Origin: Icerya purchasi
Lineage: Eukaryota > Arthropoda > Insecta > Hemiptera > Monophlebidae
Assembly: GCA_039619475.1 (NCBI GenBank)
Contig: CM077115.1
Coordinates: forward strand, 420,244,557-420,308,556
Length of the DNA: 64,000 bases
Reading direction: 5' to 3'
Part shown: piece after piece, positions 1 to 9,053 of the stretch
Numbering within the stretch: position 1 is the stretch's first letter
How the letters are laid out: each line of letters begins with the position of its first letter
Notes under the pieces: generated by a model
What the model was told of the DNA's origin: nothing
Seen by the model: the letters and a program-made list of their open reading frames with translations, nothing else
Database searches by the model: none
Position numbers and translations under genes: made by a program

Positions 1-755
1 CGGATCGGAATTTCGCGCCTTTTTGTTCGATAGGCCGGTTTGACTGTGTTTTTTAGGAGGTTACTGTAATACTGCGCCGTCACAGTACGTTGTTCAGTTA
101 GGAAATCGACTGCGATCACTCCGTTCATGTCCCAAAACACGGTACACAACACCTTCCCAGCTGACTGTGTAACCTTCGCTTTGACTGGCGCTCCCTCTTT
201 TTTCTTCCGCCACTCCATAGACGAGCGTTTAATCTCCGGCGTATAGTAGTGTACCCAAGTTTCGTCCGTGGTGAATATTCGCCGCAATAAATTCTCTCCT
301 TCCTCTTCATACCGCTGCAGGAGACGCGTACAAACTTCCCAACGAGTGAATTTCTGTTCAAAATTCAGAAGTCTTGGCACCCATCTGGCTGCAATTTTGC
401 GATAACCTAGCCAATCATGAATTATTGTCTCAATACTACCTATGCTGATGCCCAATTCGTCGGTCATATCGCGTACACGGACGCGTCGGTCAGCCAAAAT
501 GAGTTGTTCGATGGCTTTAACGTGTTCATCTGTAATGCTGGTTTTTGGGCGCCGCGCATGTGCTATGTTTGACACCACTTCACGTCCTTTTCGAAACGCG
601 GAACACCACTCGTACACTTGAGTTTTGGAGAGACACTCATCACCGAACTGTTCGCGTAATTTTCGGTAAATTTCCACGGATTTTACGTCGTCTTTGACTA
701 AAAAACGAATAATGATGCATTGCGCAACAGACACTGGTACTTCTTTTTCACTCAT
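1..755 (-). CDS. mariner-family transposase, 5' part, open at window edge
   Basis: A transposase of the mariner (IS630-Tc1) superfamily, which cuts and pastes its own element at TA dinucleotides. I translated the minus strand from the ATG at 755-753 and found 251 codons with no stop or frameshift up to base 1. Visible features are an N-terminal helix-turn-helix region (residues ~10-50, with VYEWCSAF), a second one (~75-115, with DELGIS), a WVPRLL version of the mariner WVPHEL linker motif (residues 125-130) and TDETW, whose Asp164 is the first catalytic residue. KVLCTVFWDMNGVI and the YSNLL segment follow. The second and third catalytic Asp residues would lie beyond the edge. The ATG begins the typical short N-terminus and sits ~150 bp inside the terminal repeat. 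The unbroken frame suggests a recent or still selected copy, but the missing C-terminus prevents a judgement on activity. Confidence 0.92.
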   Translation of the reverse strand, partial: MSEKEVPVSVAQCIIIRFLVKDDVKSVEIYRKLREQFGDECLSKTQVYEWCSAFRKGREVVSNIAHARRPKTSITDEHVKAIEQLILADRRVRVRDMTDELGISIGSIETIIHDWLGYRKIAARWVPRLLNFEQKFTRWEVCTRLLQRYEEEGENLLRRIFTTDETWVHYYTPEIKRSSMEWRKKKEGAPVKAKVTQSAGKVLCTVFWDMNGVIAVDFLTEQRTVTAQYYSNLLKNTVKPAYRTKRREIPI

Positions 756-903
756 GGCTCTAACTACACTAAAAAGTGAGCTTACGCGGTTCTAATTGCT
801 CTACACGCTTCGTAACAAACCGGTCTAACTGCCAGTGCAACCACTTTTTCCACAATAAATTTTTCGCGCGTAAAAATTCCGGTTTATATTTGAACCACCC
901 TCA
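1..903 (-). mobile_element. mariner element, 5' end with terminal inverted repeat
   Basis: The element carrying the transposase frame. Read on the minus strand it begins at 903 with TGAGGGTGGTTCAAATATAA and runs through ~150 bp of untranslated leader to the ATG at 755. The dinucleotide TA at 904-905 directly outside fits the expected mariner target duplication. The other end lies outside the window, so the inverted partner of this terminus cannot be checked here. Confidence 0.75.
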
Positions 904-905
904 TA

Positions 906-1301
906 TTTCATATGAATTCAGACCATGCGTTTCTTTTTACTTGGATCGATAATTCGTCTACATTTGGATCTGGCTATTTTAAACAATCTTAAGTTTTCTT
1001 CACGTAGATGTCTTTTGTTTTTGGAGAGTAGCATTGTTTCTTTTCCTTTAATTATATCCTGACCAGGATTAAGACTTCCGTAACGGAAGCCTAATGGTTT
1101 AGCAACTAGGCTATCACAACGATTCGATTTTCATATCAAGATATTGTCCTTTTTCTAACGGTAATCTCGAAAACGCTTCTAAGCATCTTTAAAGTCGTTT
1201 TATTAATTTGATAATAATATAATATGCTACGGAAAAAAAACAAGATTAAGCTCCTGTCGGAGAATATTTTAAACAATAATGCACATGTATCTATTAAGAA
1301 C

Positions 1302-1302
<1 letters not shown>
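906..1302. other. no gene seen
   Basis: AT-rich spacer. The only structure I see is a perfect small palindrome, CTTCCGTAACGGAAG, around 1075-1089. No coding region is supported. Confidence 0.6.

Positions 1303-1346
<44 letters not shown>
1303..1346. repeat. (TA)22 microsatellite
   Basis: Uninterrupted TA dinucleotide tract directly abutting the start of a dispersed repeat copy. A second copy of that family, near 53.44 kb, also begins at a (TA)n tract. Confidence 0.95.
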
Positions 1347-1350
<4 letters not shown>

Positions 1351-1613
1351 CGGCCATTTTGGCCTCGCAAGGGGCTATGCTCGTTGACCCCTCTTGCTTA
1401 CATTTCTATCTCTTTCTCTTCTATGATCAAAATTTACAACGTAATTCTAAATCGGTCCATATGAATATAATAACATAATCCAGGAATCCTATAAAATATA
1501 ACAAACGTTACCTAAAATTAGGATATTTTGCGTTACATAAAATTGGGACATTTTATCTAATGGGAGGTAGCCTAACAATTACGTTGTAATTAATATATAT
1601 ATTTTTTTTTTTT
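1347..1613 (+). mobile_element. (TA)-anchored dispersed repeat, copy A
   Basis: Begins AACTCGGCCATTTTGGCC next to the TA tract and ends in GTTGTAATTAATATATAT followed by a T run. It contains two units of an internal minisatellite with the core GTTACATAAAATTGGGACAT. The same head, core or tail recurs at 29421-29831, 53443-53652, 34755-34900 and, inverted, 32920-33070. There is no open reading frame, so it looks non-autonomous. I cannot place it in a named superfamily. Confidence 0.7.
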
Positions 1614-2001
1614 CGTAGGGGGATCCCATTACCAACTCAGTATCTAAATTAATTATATTAAAATATTTACTTCGGGAATGAAATTATGCAGCCGTTTGGA
1701 AATTGCAGTAAATTTTTAGAAGCAAAAAGACACTTAGCAGAATGTAAAAGGAACATATAAAAAATAAAATATTTTTACCTGCATACGGGACTTCATTCAT
1801 ATATCAGAAACGCGTTGACGACAAAATGAAGGCTACTTAGTTTTGCCATCGGTAGAGCGATAACGGAAGTTTCTCCGAAAATAAGTCTGCAAATGTATAG
1901 TATATGATATAGACTAGAATATTAGGCTAAATGGATTTATAGTGAAATACCGAAAAAGGGTTAGCCCAGGTGGATTTCATTATAAAATATGTACATATAT
2001 A
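1614..2001. other. no gene seen
   Basis: AT-rich spacer between two repeats, with no supported gene or recognisable element. Confidence 0.6.
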
Positions 2002-2454
2002 CAGTCGACTCGCGACTATCCGGTTCGACTTTTCGGGAAAAAAAAATAAATAAATAAATAAAAAAAGAAGAAAAAGCTAAAGCGCTTTCATAAAATCCAC
2101 GGCTATATGCAGTATATATAATTTTCATTTTCTCATTTATAAATTTACAGTGTTTGAGGTTTTTACTGTACGTATGTAAAGAATTTGTTATTAATTATAA
2201 ATATTGTACATTTCATTTGCTCTGTTCTAACGATATTTTAATACAGCTGTAAAATTAATTAATAGCCGTACTACAGTATCTTCATTAACCATATTCTCAT
2301 TAATGTTATACGATAGTGGACTGTTATTTAATATAAATACTGTAGCTTCAACATTATAGAAGGTCGTGTGTCTCGTGAACTCCGACGTATCCGGATTTCT
2401 TGCTATCCGGACCGGCTGGCCGTCCGATTAATTCCGATAGTCATGGGTCAATTG
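2002..2454. mobile_element. pogo/Tigger-like MITE candidate
   Basis: The left end reads CAGTCGACTCGCGACTATCC. The reverse complement of the right end, CAATTGACCCATGACTATCG, aligns with it without gaps and shares most positions, including GACTATC. CAGT and TATCCGG-type ends are typical of pogo/Tigger elements. Bases 2000-2001 (TA) could be the left half of a TA duplication, but the right flank is AG, so the duplication has decayed or the boundary is slightly off. There is no coding capacity. Internal copies of ATCCGG near the right end add support. Confidence 0.5.
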
Positions 2455-2499
2455 AGATTTAGACAATAATTTAAATGAAACACAAGTTAAAGACGCCTT

Positions 2500-3010
2500 A
2501 ATTTCTAGAGCAGAAGAGAGTTAAGGGGATTTGTGGAGGGGAACTCGTCGGACCTTTACCCGATAACAGTTGGAAGGAAAAAGAGCCGGTTGTAATTTAG
2601 TCCGATATCGGATATTCCTAATACGGAGTAATCGTTATAGTCGGAATAAGGTGTGAGGGGGAGGGGAGGGAAAGACATACCGTCTTCGTAAGAGGCGCAA
2701 TAAGGAGTATTTCATCGGAAGAGTGAAATGGAAAGCACAGATGATCGCTCTACTGAAACGGTTGAACATATTAAATAAACACATGAGAGGTAATCGTTTC
2801 GAACAATTCGTTTGAATGGAGACGACCGCGGTGGGCAGGAAGCCGGAAACGAAATCGGGAGGAATCGAATATATAACATAGGCGAATAACGGGGACAACA
2901 ACGGAACAGCGAAGTGAAGGAAACCGAAGGAACATCCAAAGAAAGAGGAATTAAACATAGTTCATAGATGTGCTGAAAGATAATATCGACGGCTCCGTTC
3001 GACTATACCG
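2500..3010 (-). pseudogene. LINE-A 3' end remnant, antisense
   Basis: The minus-strand translation of ~2640-2990 gives a stop-interrupted peptide matching the C-terminal region of the LINE-A copy at 36.4-37.1 kb. The shared parts are a YLSAHL/YLSVQP segment, FPSLRCSVVVP against FPSLPRSVVV, DSSRFRFRL against PSSRFRLSL and RLHSNE against PLHSND. That region follows the RNase H domain in R1/I-like LINEs. At least two in-frame stops are present. No RT or endonuclease part is visible and I did not find a clear poly(A) tail. Confidence 0.6.
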
Positions 3011-4296
3011 TTATAATAAACGGCGTTTGATGTTTAAGAACTTAAAAAATAAACACCGATCGAAAATCGCTTAGCCAGCAGTTCGCTGATTAAATAATAC
3101 AAATTTCCGGCAATCAAGCGAGATATTTCCGAAAAATAGCCGTTGTAAAGAAAATTTATTGATAATTTGCGCAAAATTAATTATGTAAATTAGTTAAAGT
3201 TTCATTAGAAACGCCAAAATTTAATGAGGATAATAAGTTTCGTTTACCTTAGTAGATTGTTTCCTTTTTTTTTTTTTCTATTTGCTGTTGGAGGAAAAAT
3301 AATTGCAACGCAAACTAATTATTATCGATAGGAAATTTTCAAAATTACTACTCCTTCAACGGGAGTGCTTGTTCTTTTCGAGCCTTTACTAGAAACCGGA
3401 GTTGTTAATTAATTTCCAACATTAATTATATGCAAGAGTTGGAAAATGAGACTAGCGGAAATTTTTTTCAAATCAGCTTTAGCCACTCGCTCTGTCTCTC
3501 TCTCTCTCTCTTTGTCTCTGCCTCGACAAAAAGAACAGAAACCTTTTCAAAAAGCGGCTTTGTGTTTCTCGTATTTCGATAAACTAATTTATTCGACAAC
3601 GCAGCTACACAGTGACGTGTTCAGAGTTTTCAAGAAATTCGGGAAAAGAAATTTCATTATCTACCACGAACGACTTTGAAGAAGGATTTCTTTGATTTCG
3701 TATTGATTACTCTGTTTCTGTTCGAGGAACAACACGTAGTAATAAGCACTATAGTGTTCTAGTTTGTATGCACAACGTGTGATCATCATATTGATAGAGC
3801 AAGTTCCGTCTCGGCAAAAAAAAAATAAATAAATAATTGAAGAAAAGTGTCACTATTACGCGAAAATAAATAATCGTCAAAGTGCAAGGTGTTCGTATTG
3901 TGACGATGCATAAAAAAAAACGTTAATTGCAGTAGTACACGATGGATATGCTTGAACTTTGCGCGTACAACAAATTGAATATGCGAAATACAACTTTCCT
4001 CGATAAACCATTCGGATATTACTGGTGGTAACTATTTGATTTTTTAATGGCTGGTATTTCAACAATTTGATATTGAGACCTCATTTCTAAAAATTGAATC
4101 TTCATAGATCGCGAAATATTACGTTGCACTCTTAACCGACACGGGGTCGAAGCGTATGTAATTATGTTAAATGATCATAATTTATTAACGAATCAGTTCA
4201 GCTGTCTGTGCGAGTTGACGTGTTTTTATATTTAAGACCACCGCCTGATAATAATATCTCTTCGGTAATTCCAAAATTCTAGCTAGAGTAAATTGC
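3011..4296. other. no gene seen; AT-rich
   Basis: No supported gene. The stretch holds a CT microsatellite, several poly(T)/poly(A) runs and short frames with no family resemblance. Confidence 0.55.
3490..3518. repeat. (CT)n microsatellite
   Basis: Runs of CT interrupted by TG and TT, without other features around it. Confidence 0.85.
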
Positions 4297-4478
4297 GCTG
4301 ATAATGAACACTTTTGTGCTGCACCGTAACACTTAGTACTAGTCTAGATTGATCTGGAGGGGCTAACTTGATGATAGTGCTCCCAAAATCGAAATTTGAG
4401 GATTTTCAAAAAGCGATTATATACTTTTATGTACGTAGATAACAATCATTTTGTACCGAATGGTGTGCTGATAATGAA
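4297..4478 (+). repeat. dispersed repeat with short terminal direct repeats, copy 1
   Basis: A unit of about 170 bp bounded on both sides by GCTGATAATGAA (4297 and 4467) and containing GGGGCTAACTTGATGATA. The reverse complement of 8892-9053 shows the same order of blocks and is also bounded by GCTGATAAT.AA. The repeated boundary suggests a tandem monomer or an element with short terminal direct repeats. It has no coding capacity. Confidence 0.65.
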
Positions 4479-5746
4479 ACTAATCGGTTAATTACTAATA
4501 TTTGTCATTTGATTTTCAGAATTATTCGGTCATCAAACACTTTTCAGTTTGACCACCTTTTTTTATAAGAAATTATGTTTAGTTAGGATGTTAAACACAA
4601 TCGCTATGGGGGTTGACTTGTTTAATAAGTATAGTTAATGCGTTTAGATATGCAGTGCGAATCAAAATCACACATTGGTCTGCCCGGGAAACATAAATAT
4701 GAGTTTGAAACCTTTTATTTTTTTTCCCTTTTTTTTTTTGACAAGTGTATTATAGAAAAAAAAAAAAAAAATTGTTTGCAGCTGTCGCGTAAACGCTTCG
4801 TATATTTCCTTTAATATTCGGAAAAATATTTGCTTCGTTTGTGGAACGGAAAAAAAAAGAAAAGTAAAATGAGTATCTGTAATCATTTTAACGTTATTGA
4901 TGATGATGTTTAATTCTTTTACCGATACTGTAGAGATGGGCGACGAATAAATATGAAAACGTTACGACTGAAAAATTAGGATTCATTTAAATTTTGTTTG
5001 TGTGACTGTTTATCGCTTATATTTTGTTTATTTTATTTATTTATTATTACAAAAAAAAAAAACAACAAAAAAACGGCGCTTTCGACTACTCATTGATGCA
5101 AGCTTATATTTTAAACAGAGGTGGTTATTTTTAAATATTTTATTACGTTAATTTTTCTGCGGGAATTGTAAATTTTTTCTTTTAAATCATACTTTCATGC
5201 TAAGACCTTATTCACAGAATGTAAAATCTTTATTACCAATAATTGTTCTAAATGCAATTTATGCTCTACTAATGGAAAAATTAATCCAGCGTCTCGTTCT
5301 ATTTGAAAAATAATTTCAACAAAAAAAGCAAAAAAACAGCAGAAAACCCCTAAATAGGTGTTGTGTAATTGATTAATACCAGATGTTTAGAGTGGCATTA
5401 AAAACAGCAAAATTAAATCATGAATATTCGTTGTACATATATCTAGCGATTAGCAAAGCTAAAATCCGTCGAAATTCGACGCAATTGCTCGAAAGTAAAG
5501 TCATTCCTTTCTTTGCCGGCATGTATTTTGTTAATTGTTTTCAATTATTTCGGTTATTAATTTAAATGCGAAAGATATTAATGGCTCTTGTTTGACATAA
5601 ACCCTTCCAGTCTTTTTCTTATACTGCACTATCATCGGTTAATACCGAACTGCACGCAGCGGAGCAGCACATGTGTGACTGATTGTTTGCAAAAACAGAA
5701 CTCCGTTGATGGTGTAGAGAGATCTATGAAATTGTATAGTGTAACG
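4479..5746. other. no gene seen; AT-rich
   Basis: Contains several poly(A) and poly(T) runs and no translation resembling a known family. Nothing else is supported. Confidence 0.55.
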
Positions 5747-6491
5747 GATTCGATACCTACTTTAGCGGTGTTCGAATTATAAAAATATATGTTTCTCTGA
5801 TTAAAATCGTTTATTTCGTGATTTATCGAACACCGCGTTTTATTCGACGTAATCGCGGATCGTAGTGGGTATCGGAGATGCTTATCGGCTAAAATCGACA
5901 ATTCCCGGGCACGGTCGAACGGACGACTGCGTCAGGTGAGACTGTGTGCGTGTGTATTGTTGGTAGTGGCCGATAGTGGAGAGTATTCTACGAGTCCGAG
6001 GCGAGTGCGCGTCGGGTAGCAGCTGAGCCGAGAACATTGAGCTGAGGGAAGTTTGTGAAATCCGTAGTCGCTTTATAATACGGGTTATATAGAAATATTC
6101 TAGAAAATTCGACGGCGTTCGAATTAATTGATAAGGTACAGGGTAATTTCAGCGATTCAACTATGTCGCTTGGAATAGCCCATCGTGTACCGAGATCGTC
6201 GTGTGTGCATGGCACTATATTACGAGAGAGAATTAATTCGCTGGTCAGACAATAATGGTCGATCGTTTAATTTGGTTGTAAAATCACGTCGTCACCTCGT
6301 ATCTATTTTTACCCTAGTCATCGCTAATTTCCGCATACATCTATCGCAATTTTGACTAAAATTTCGTTTTCTGTTTAATTGTACTCGTAATGTTTGGAAT
6401 TTGTTTCACCTGTGTTTCTTTTCTCTTTTTCTTGGGTAAATTTTGTTTAAATATATACGTTTTACAGAAGGCTTCGTTATTGGACACGTGG
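5747..6491 (+). repeat. CpG-rich duplicated block, copy 1
   Basis: Bases 5747-6062 align by eye with the reverse complement of 55399-55703. Shared blocks in the same order are GATTCGATACCT, GGTGTTC.AATTATAAAAATAT, GAGATGCTTATCGG, CGGTCGAACGGACGA and TGTTGGTAG. A further shared ATTGGACACGTGG lies at 6479-6491 and, inverted, at 55006-55018, at nearly the same distance (~730 and ~700 bp). The block is richer in CpG than its surroundings. A hairpin with arms GCGGTGTTCGA and TCGAACACCGC (about 5765-5835) occurs only in this copy. It could be an LTR, a non-autonomous element or a duplicated promoter. No coding frame is convincing. Confidence 0.6.
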
Positions 6492-6710
6492 TAATCCCGT
6501 GATATCTCCATCGTGGAGAAACTACCGCCATCGAACGGCGGATATCGCGAATTTTTTATATAATTTTTTTTATCTCGTAAAAAGCCTAGAGCTCTGCGCG
6601 GCAGAGTGTCTATCCGGTGGTGGCAAGCCGCTCTTGCCTCCGGCGCCCGATATTTTGTTTAAACTTAAAAGGATCGACGGAATTTGTATTAAATATCAAA
6701 AGGGTTTTTC
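6492..6710. other. no gene seen; between duplicated block and tandem array
   Basis: Contains GC-richer patches such as GGTGGTGGCAAGCC near 6612 but no recognised coding sequence. It may belong to the same element as the flanking repeats. Confidence 0.4.
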
Positions 6711-6988
6711 GAAAACAGTGACCAGAAAGCATAGATTCATATCAAATGGCGTCCGGAACAGTGACCAATAGTTAGATTTGTATCAAATGGCGTCCGGAAC
6801 AGTGACCAATAGTTAGATTTGTATCAAATGGCGTCCGGAACAGTGACCAATAGTTAGATTTGTATCAAATGGCGTCCGGAACAGTGACCAATAGTTAGAT
6901 TTGTATCAAATGGCGTCCGGAACAGTGACCAATAGTTAGATTTGTATCAAATGGCGTCCGGAACAGTGACCAATAGTTAGATTTGTAA
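6711..6988 (+). repeat. 41-bp tandem array with PBS-like motif, six identical units
   Basis: Six head-to-tail units start at 6743, 6784, 6825, 6866, 6907 and 6948 and read identically, apart from the final bases of the last unit. A diverged partial unit (6711-6742) precedes them. Each contains TGGCGTCCGGAACAGTGACC. This resembles the primer-binding site complementary to the 3' end of tRNA-Lys(UUU), TGGCGCCCGAACAGGGAC, with two substitutions and one inserted G. The unit length is not a multiple of three, so the array does not encode a simple peptide repeat. The identity of the units implies recent expansion or homogenisation. The primer-site reading is an inference. Confidence 0.85.
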
Positions 6989-6994
6989 CAATAG

Positions 6995-8110
6995 TTACAA
7001 TAAAAATACTTTTTCTTCCACCAAATGACTTTACCTATAATTTCCCACATTTTATTTACTCGCCTAGTTTATCCTTTCTTCCTTCATATGTCAAATCGGT
7101 TCCCTTTCCCGCTGCTTATAACGAATTTAACTATGTTTTATCCTCGCTCTTTCCTGCTTATACTTTAAGTTTTACAGATGGCTCAAAGTCAGCTTTGGGG
7201 GGTTGGAGCGGCTTTTACTCTGCCGGATTTCGGCTATTCTGAGACGTTCAAACTCCCCTCCCTCTCTTCCATATTCCTAGCCGAATCTATTGCGATCCTA
7301 CAAGCAATCCTTTTTATAGCCCCCACTAACCATATATCCAAGGTTCTCTTACCTTCTGATTCAAAAGACGTTTTACAAGCCATTGCTACTCCCTTTCCTA
7401 AACCATCTGCTGATTCTATCGTGCTCATATTCGCTCCTTAATTTCGCATCTATTTCATTCCCGTTCTGTCCGTATTGATCTATTATAGATTATCCTAGTT
7501 ATTCTGGAATTTCGGGCAACGAGTAAATCGACTCGTTGGCACGTTCGGCTGCTTCAGACGGTCGGTTTATTAGTCATTTTCCTGCTCAAAGTCTTCTTCC
7601 TCTTTCCTTTCGTTGCCACCACGACTGTTGGTCTGATCTCTATCCTTCTTCTTTTTCCAATCCTGCTTCCTTTTACTTATCCATACAACCCATCCCTCCT
7701 CTTTTTCGGTGGCTTTTTAATTTCCCCAACATGAGGCGGTCAACTATCTCATCTATAATTAAACTTCGGTTAAATCACACCTTGCTTCCTGCTTCGCTCT
7801 TCCGTTTCTCCATTACTCAGTCTCCTCTTTGTCCGTTTGATCCGTCAGAAGCAAACTTCATTTGCGAATCACATTTTACTTGAATGTGTCCTTCGATTTC
7901 TTCAGAACGCGCTATACTGTATTCCGGTCTTTTGCGTCTTATCCGAGGCCTTACAGCGCTTAATGCTTTCTTTTCCGTCTCCCTTGATTATTCCTTTATT
8001 AGCTTCATTCATATGTTCCATTTCTAATAGTTGTCCTTTATAATCATTAATGCTGTCATACCTTTGGATTGGGTAACGTCCTTAGCCGACATGCTCAAAA
8101 AAAAAAAAAA
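6995..8110 (+). pseudogene. LINE-A (R1/I-like) RNase H and C-terminal region, frameshifted
   Basis: The 3' part of a non-LTR retrotransposon second ORF. A linker peptide including SPSLSFLPSYVKSVPFP leads into an RNase H domain with FTDGSKS (first Asp, ~7175), FLAESIAIL (Glu) and LPSDSKDVLQ (Asp). GISGNE then corresponds to the ...GHSGISGNEKAD block, followed by YPSSFSN and FYLSIQP, which match the copy at 36.4 kb. At least three frameshifts and several stops break the frame (for example near 7190, 7435 and 7530). The 3' UTR ends GGGTAACGTCCTTAGCCGAC and a poly(A) at 8097-8110. The RT is missing, so the copy is 5'-truncated. Its start lies within ~10 bp of the 41-bp array. Confidence 0.82.
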
Positions 8111-8722
8111 TACTTTTTCTTCATTTTTTGGCTGGAACTCGAACTGGAAAAGAAATGCATGTTTTACGCTATCTTAAAACTGATTAAATACTAGTTTTAC
8201 ATATATTTTTCTTATGCTGTATACAAAAAAAAAACTTGGCCGTGTTCTACGCACAGGGTGCGCTTGTTGGACCCGTACATTATTAATGTCGGAAAAAAAT
8301 GAGAAATAGTAACAATAACAGTTTATTTAAATTTACATCAAATATCAAACAAAACAACTACAAAAAATTACAAAAACAAACAATATCGACAAAATACATG
8401 CAACATACGAATAAAACTATTAGTAAAAATACGTTGTGCCATTTTATGATGCGCATAATAAAACTAAATCCTAATAATCATATTATTAATTTCACCGTAA
8501 AGAGGCTGTTACTGGCAATCTACCTGCATGTTACTACTTCATAAAACCTTATTGGAAAAAACAAAAATGTTGCTGGACCAGCGACATTTTTGGATAAATT
8601 GAAAGATCTAGAAAAACTAGAATAACTTTACTGACACTAGAAATTCGACATGAAACAATAAAAAAATCTTCGAATAAAATGGATTATTTCTGAAAAATTC
8701 GAAAATTTGAAGAAGCTTTTGC
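8111..8722. other. no gene seen
   Basis: AT-rich. The only clear structure is a 29-bp near-perfect palindrome at 8563-8591. Confidence 0.55.
8563..8591. repeat. 29-bp near-perfect palindrome
   Basis: Arms AAAAATGTTGCTGG and CCAGCGACATTTTT flank a single A. The 14-bp arms pair with one mismatch. The tight hairpin does not resemble a polymerase III terminator and no gene adjoins it. Confidence 0.75.
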
Positions 8723-8845
8723 CAATAATATCCTTCTGTCGGCTATCTCTGATCGTGTACAGATCTGAGTCTCTCTTTCCAATTTGTTCCGCTGTTCTTG
8801 GGACAATGTCCAGGTTGACAAACCCATTAAAAAAAGAAAACAATA
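8723..8845 (+). pseudogene. LINE-A extreme 3' end
   Basis: Encodes SAISDRVQI followed by TGA, matching the LINE-A C-terminus LAIADRLTV of the 36.4-37.1 kb copy. Downstream is the shared 3' UTR pattern TTCTTGGGACAATGTCC then GGTTGACAAACCC and a short A run (8828-8835). Only the last codons and the tail are present. Confidence 0.6.
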
Positions 8846-8891
8846 ATATCCTTAAAATAAATGTCTTTTTATAGTGTAGCACTACTTCTTT

Positions 8892-9053
8892 TTATTATCA
8901 GCACAATTCGGCACAAAACTATTACTATCAACGGATATAATCACTTTTTAAAAATCCTCAATTGGGGGGGGGTATCATCAAGTTAGCCCCCCAGATAAAT
9001 TTTTACTAATATTACGTGTTGCGGTACAACACACAAAGCTTTTTATTATCAGC
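8892..9053 (-). repeat. dispersed repeat with short terminal direct repeats, copy 2
   Basis: Inverted relative to the copy at 4297. On the minus strand it shows GCTGATAATAAA, a GTTGTACCGCAACAC block, GGGGGGCTAACTTGATGATA and a second GTGCTGATAATAAA about 151 bp on. The boundary sequence and its flank AATTC.GCACAAAA occur at both edges. Confidence 0.65.

Noticed and set aside
125..361. 78-codon minus-strand frame
   Set aside because: Alternative frame of the mariner transposase at 1-755, whose own frame carries the conserved motifs.
1136..1478. Frames on both strands through the TA tract
   Set aside because: They translate the (TA)22 microsatellite into Ile-Tyr repeats; no coding signal outside it.
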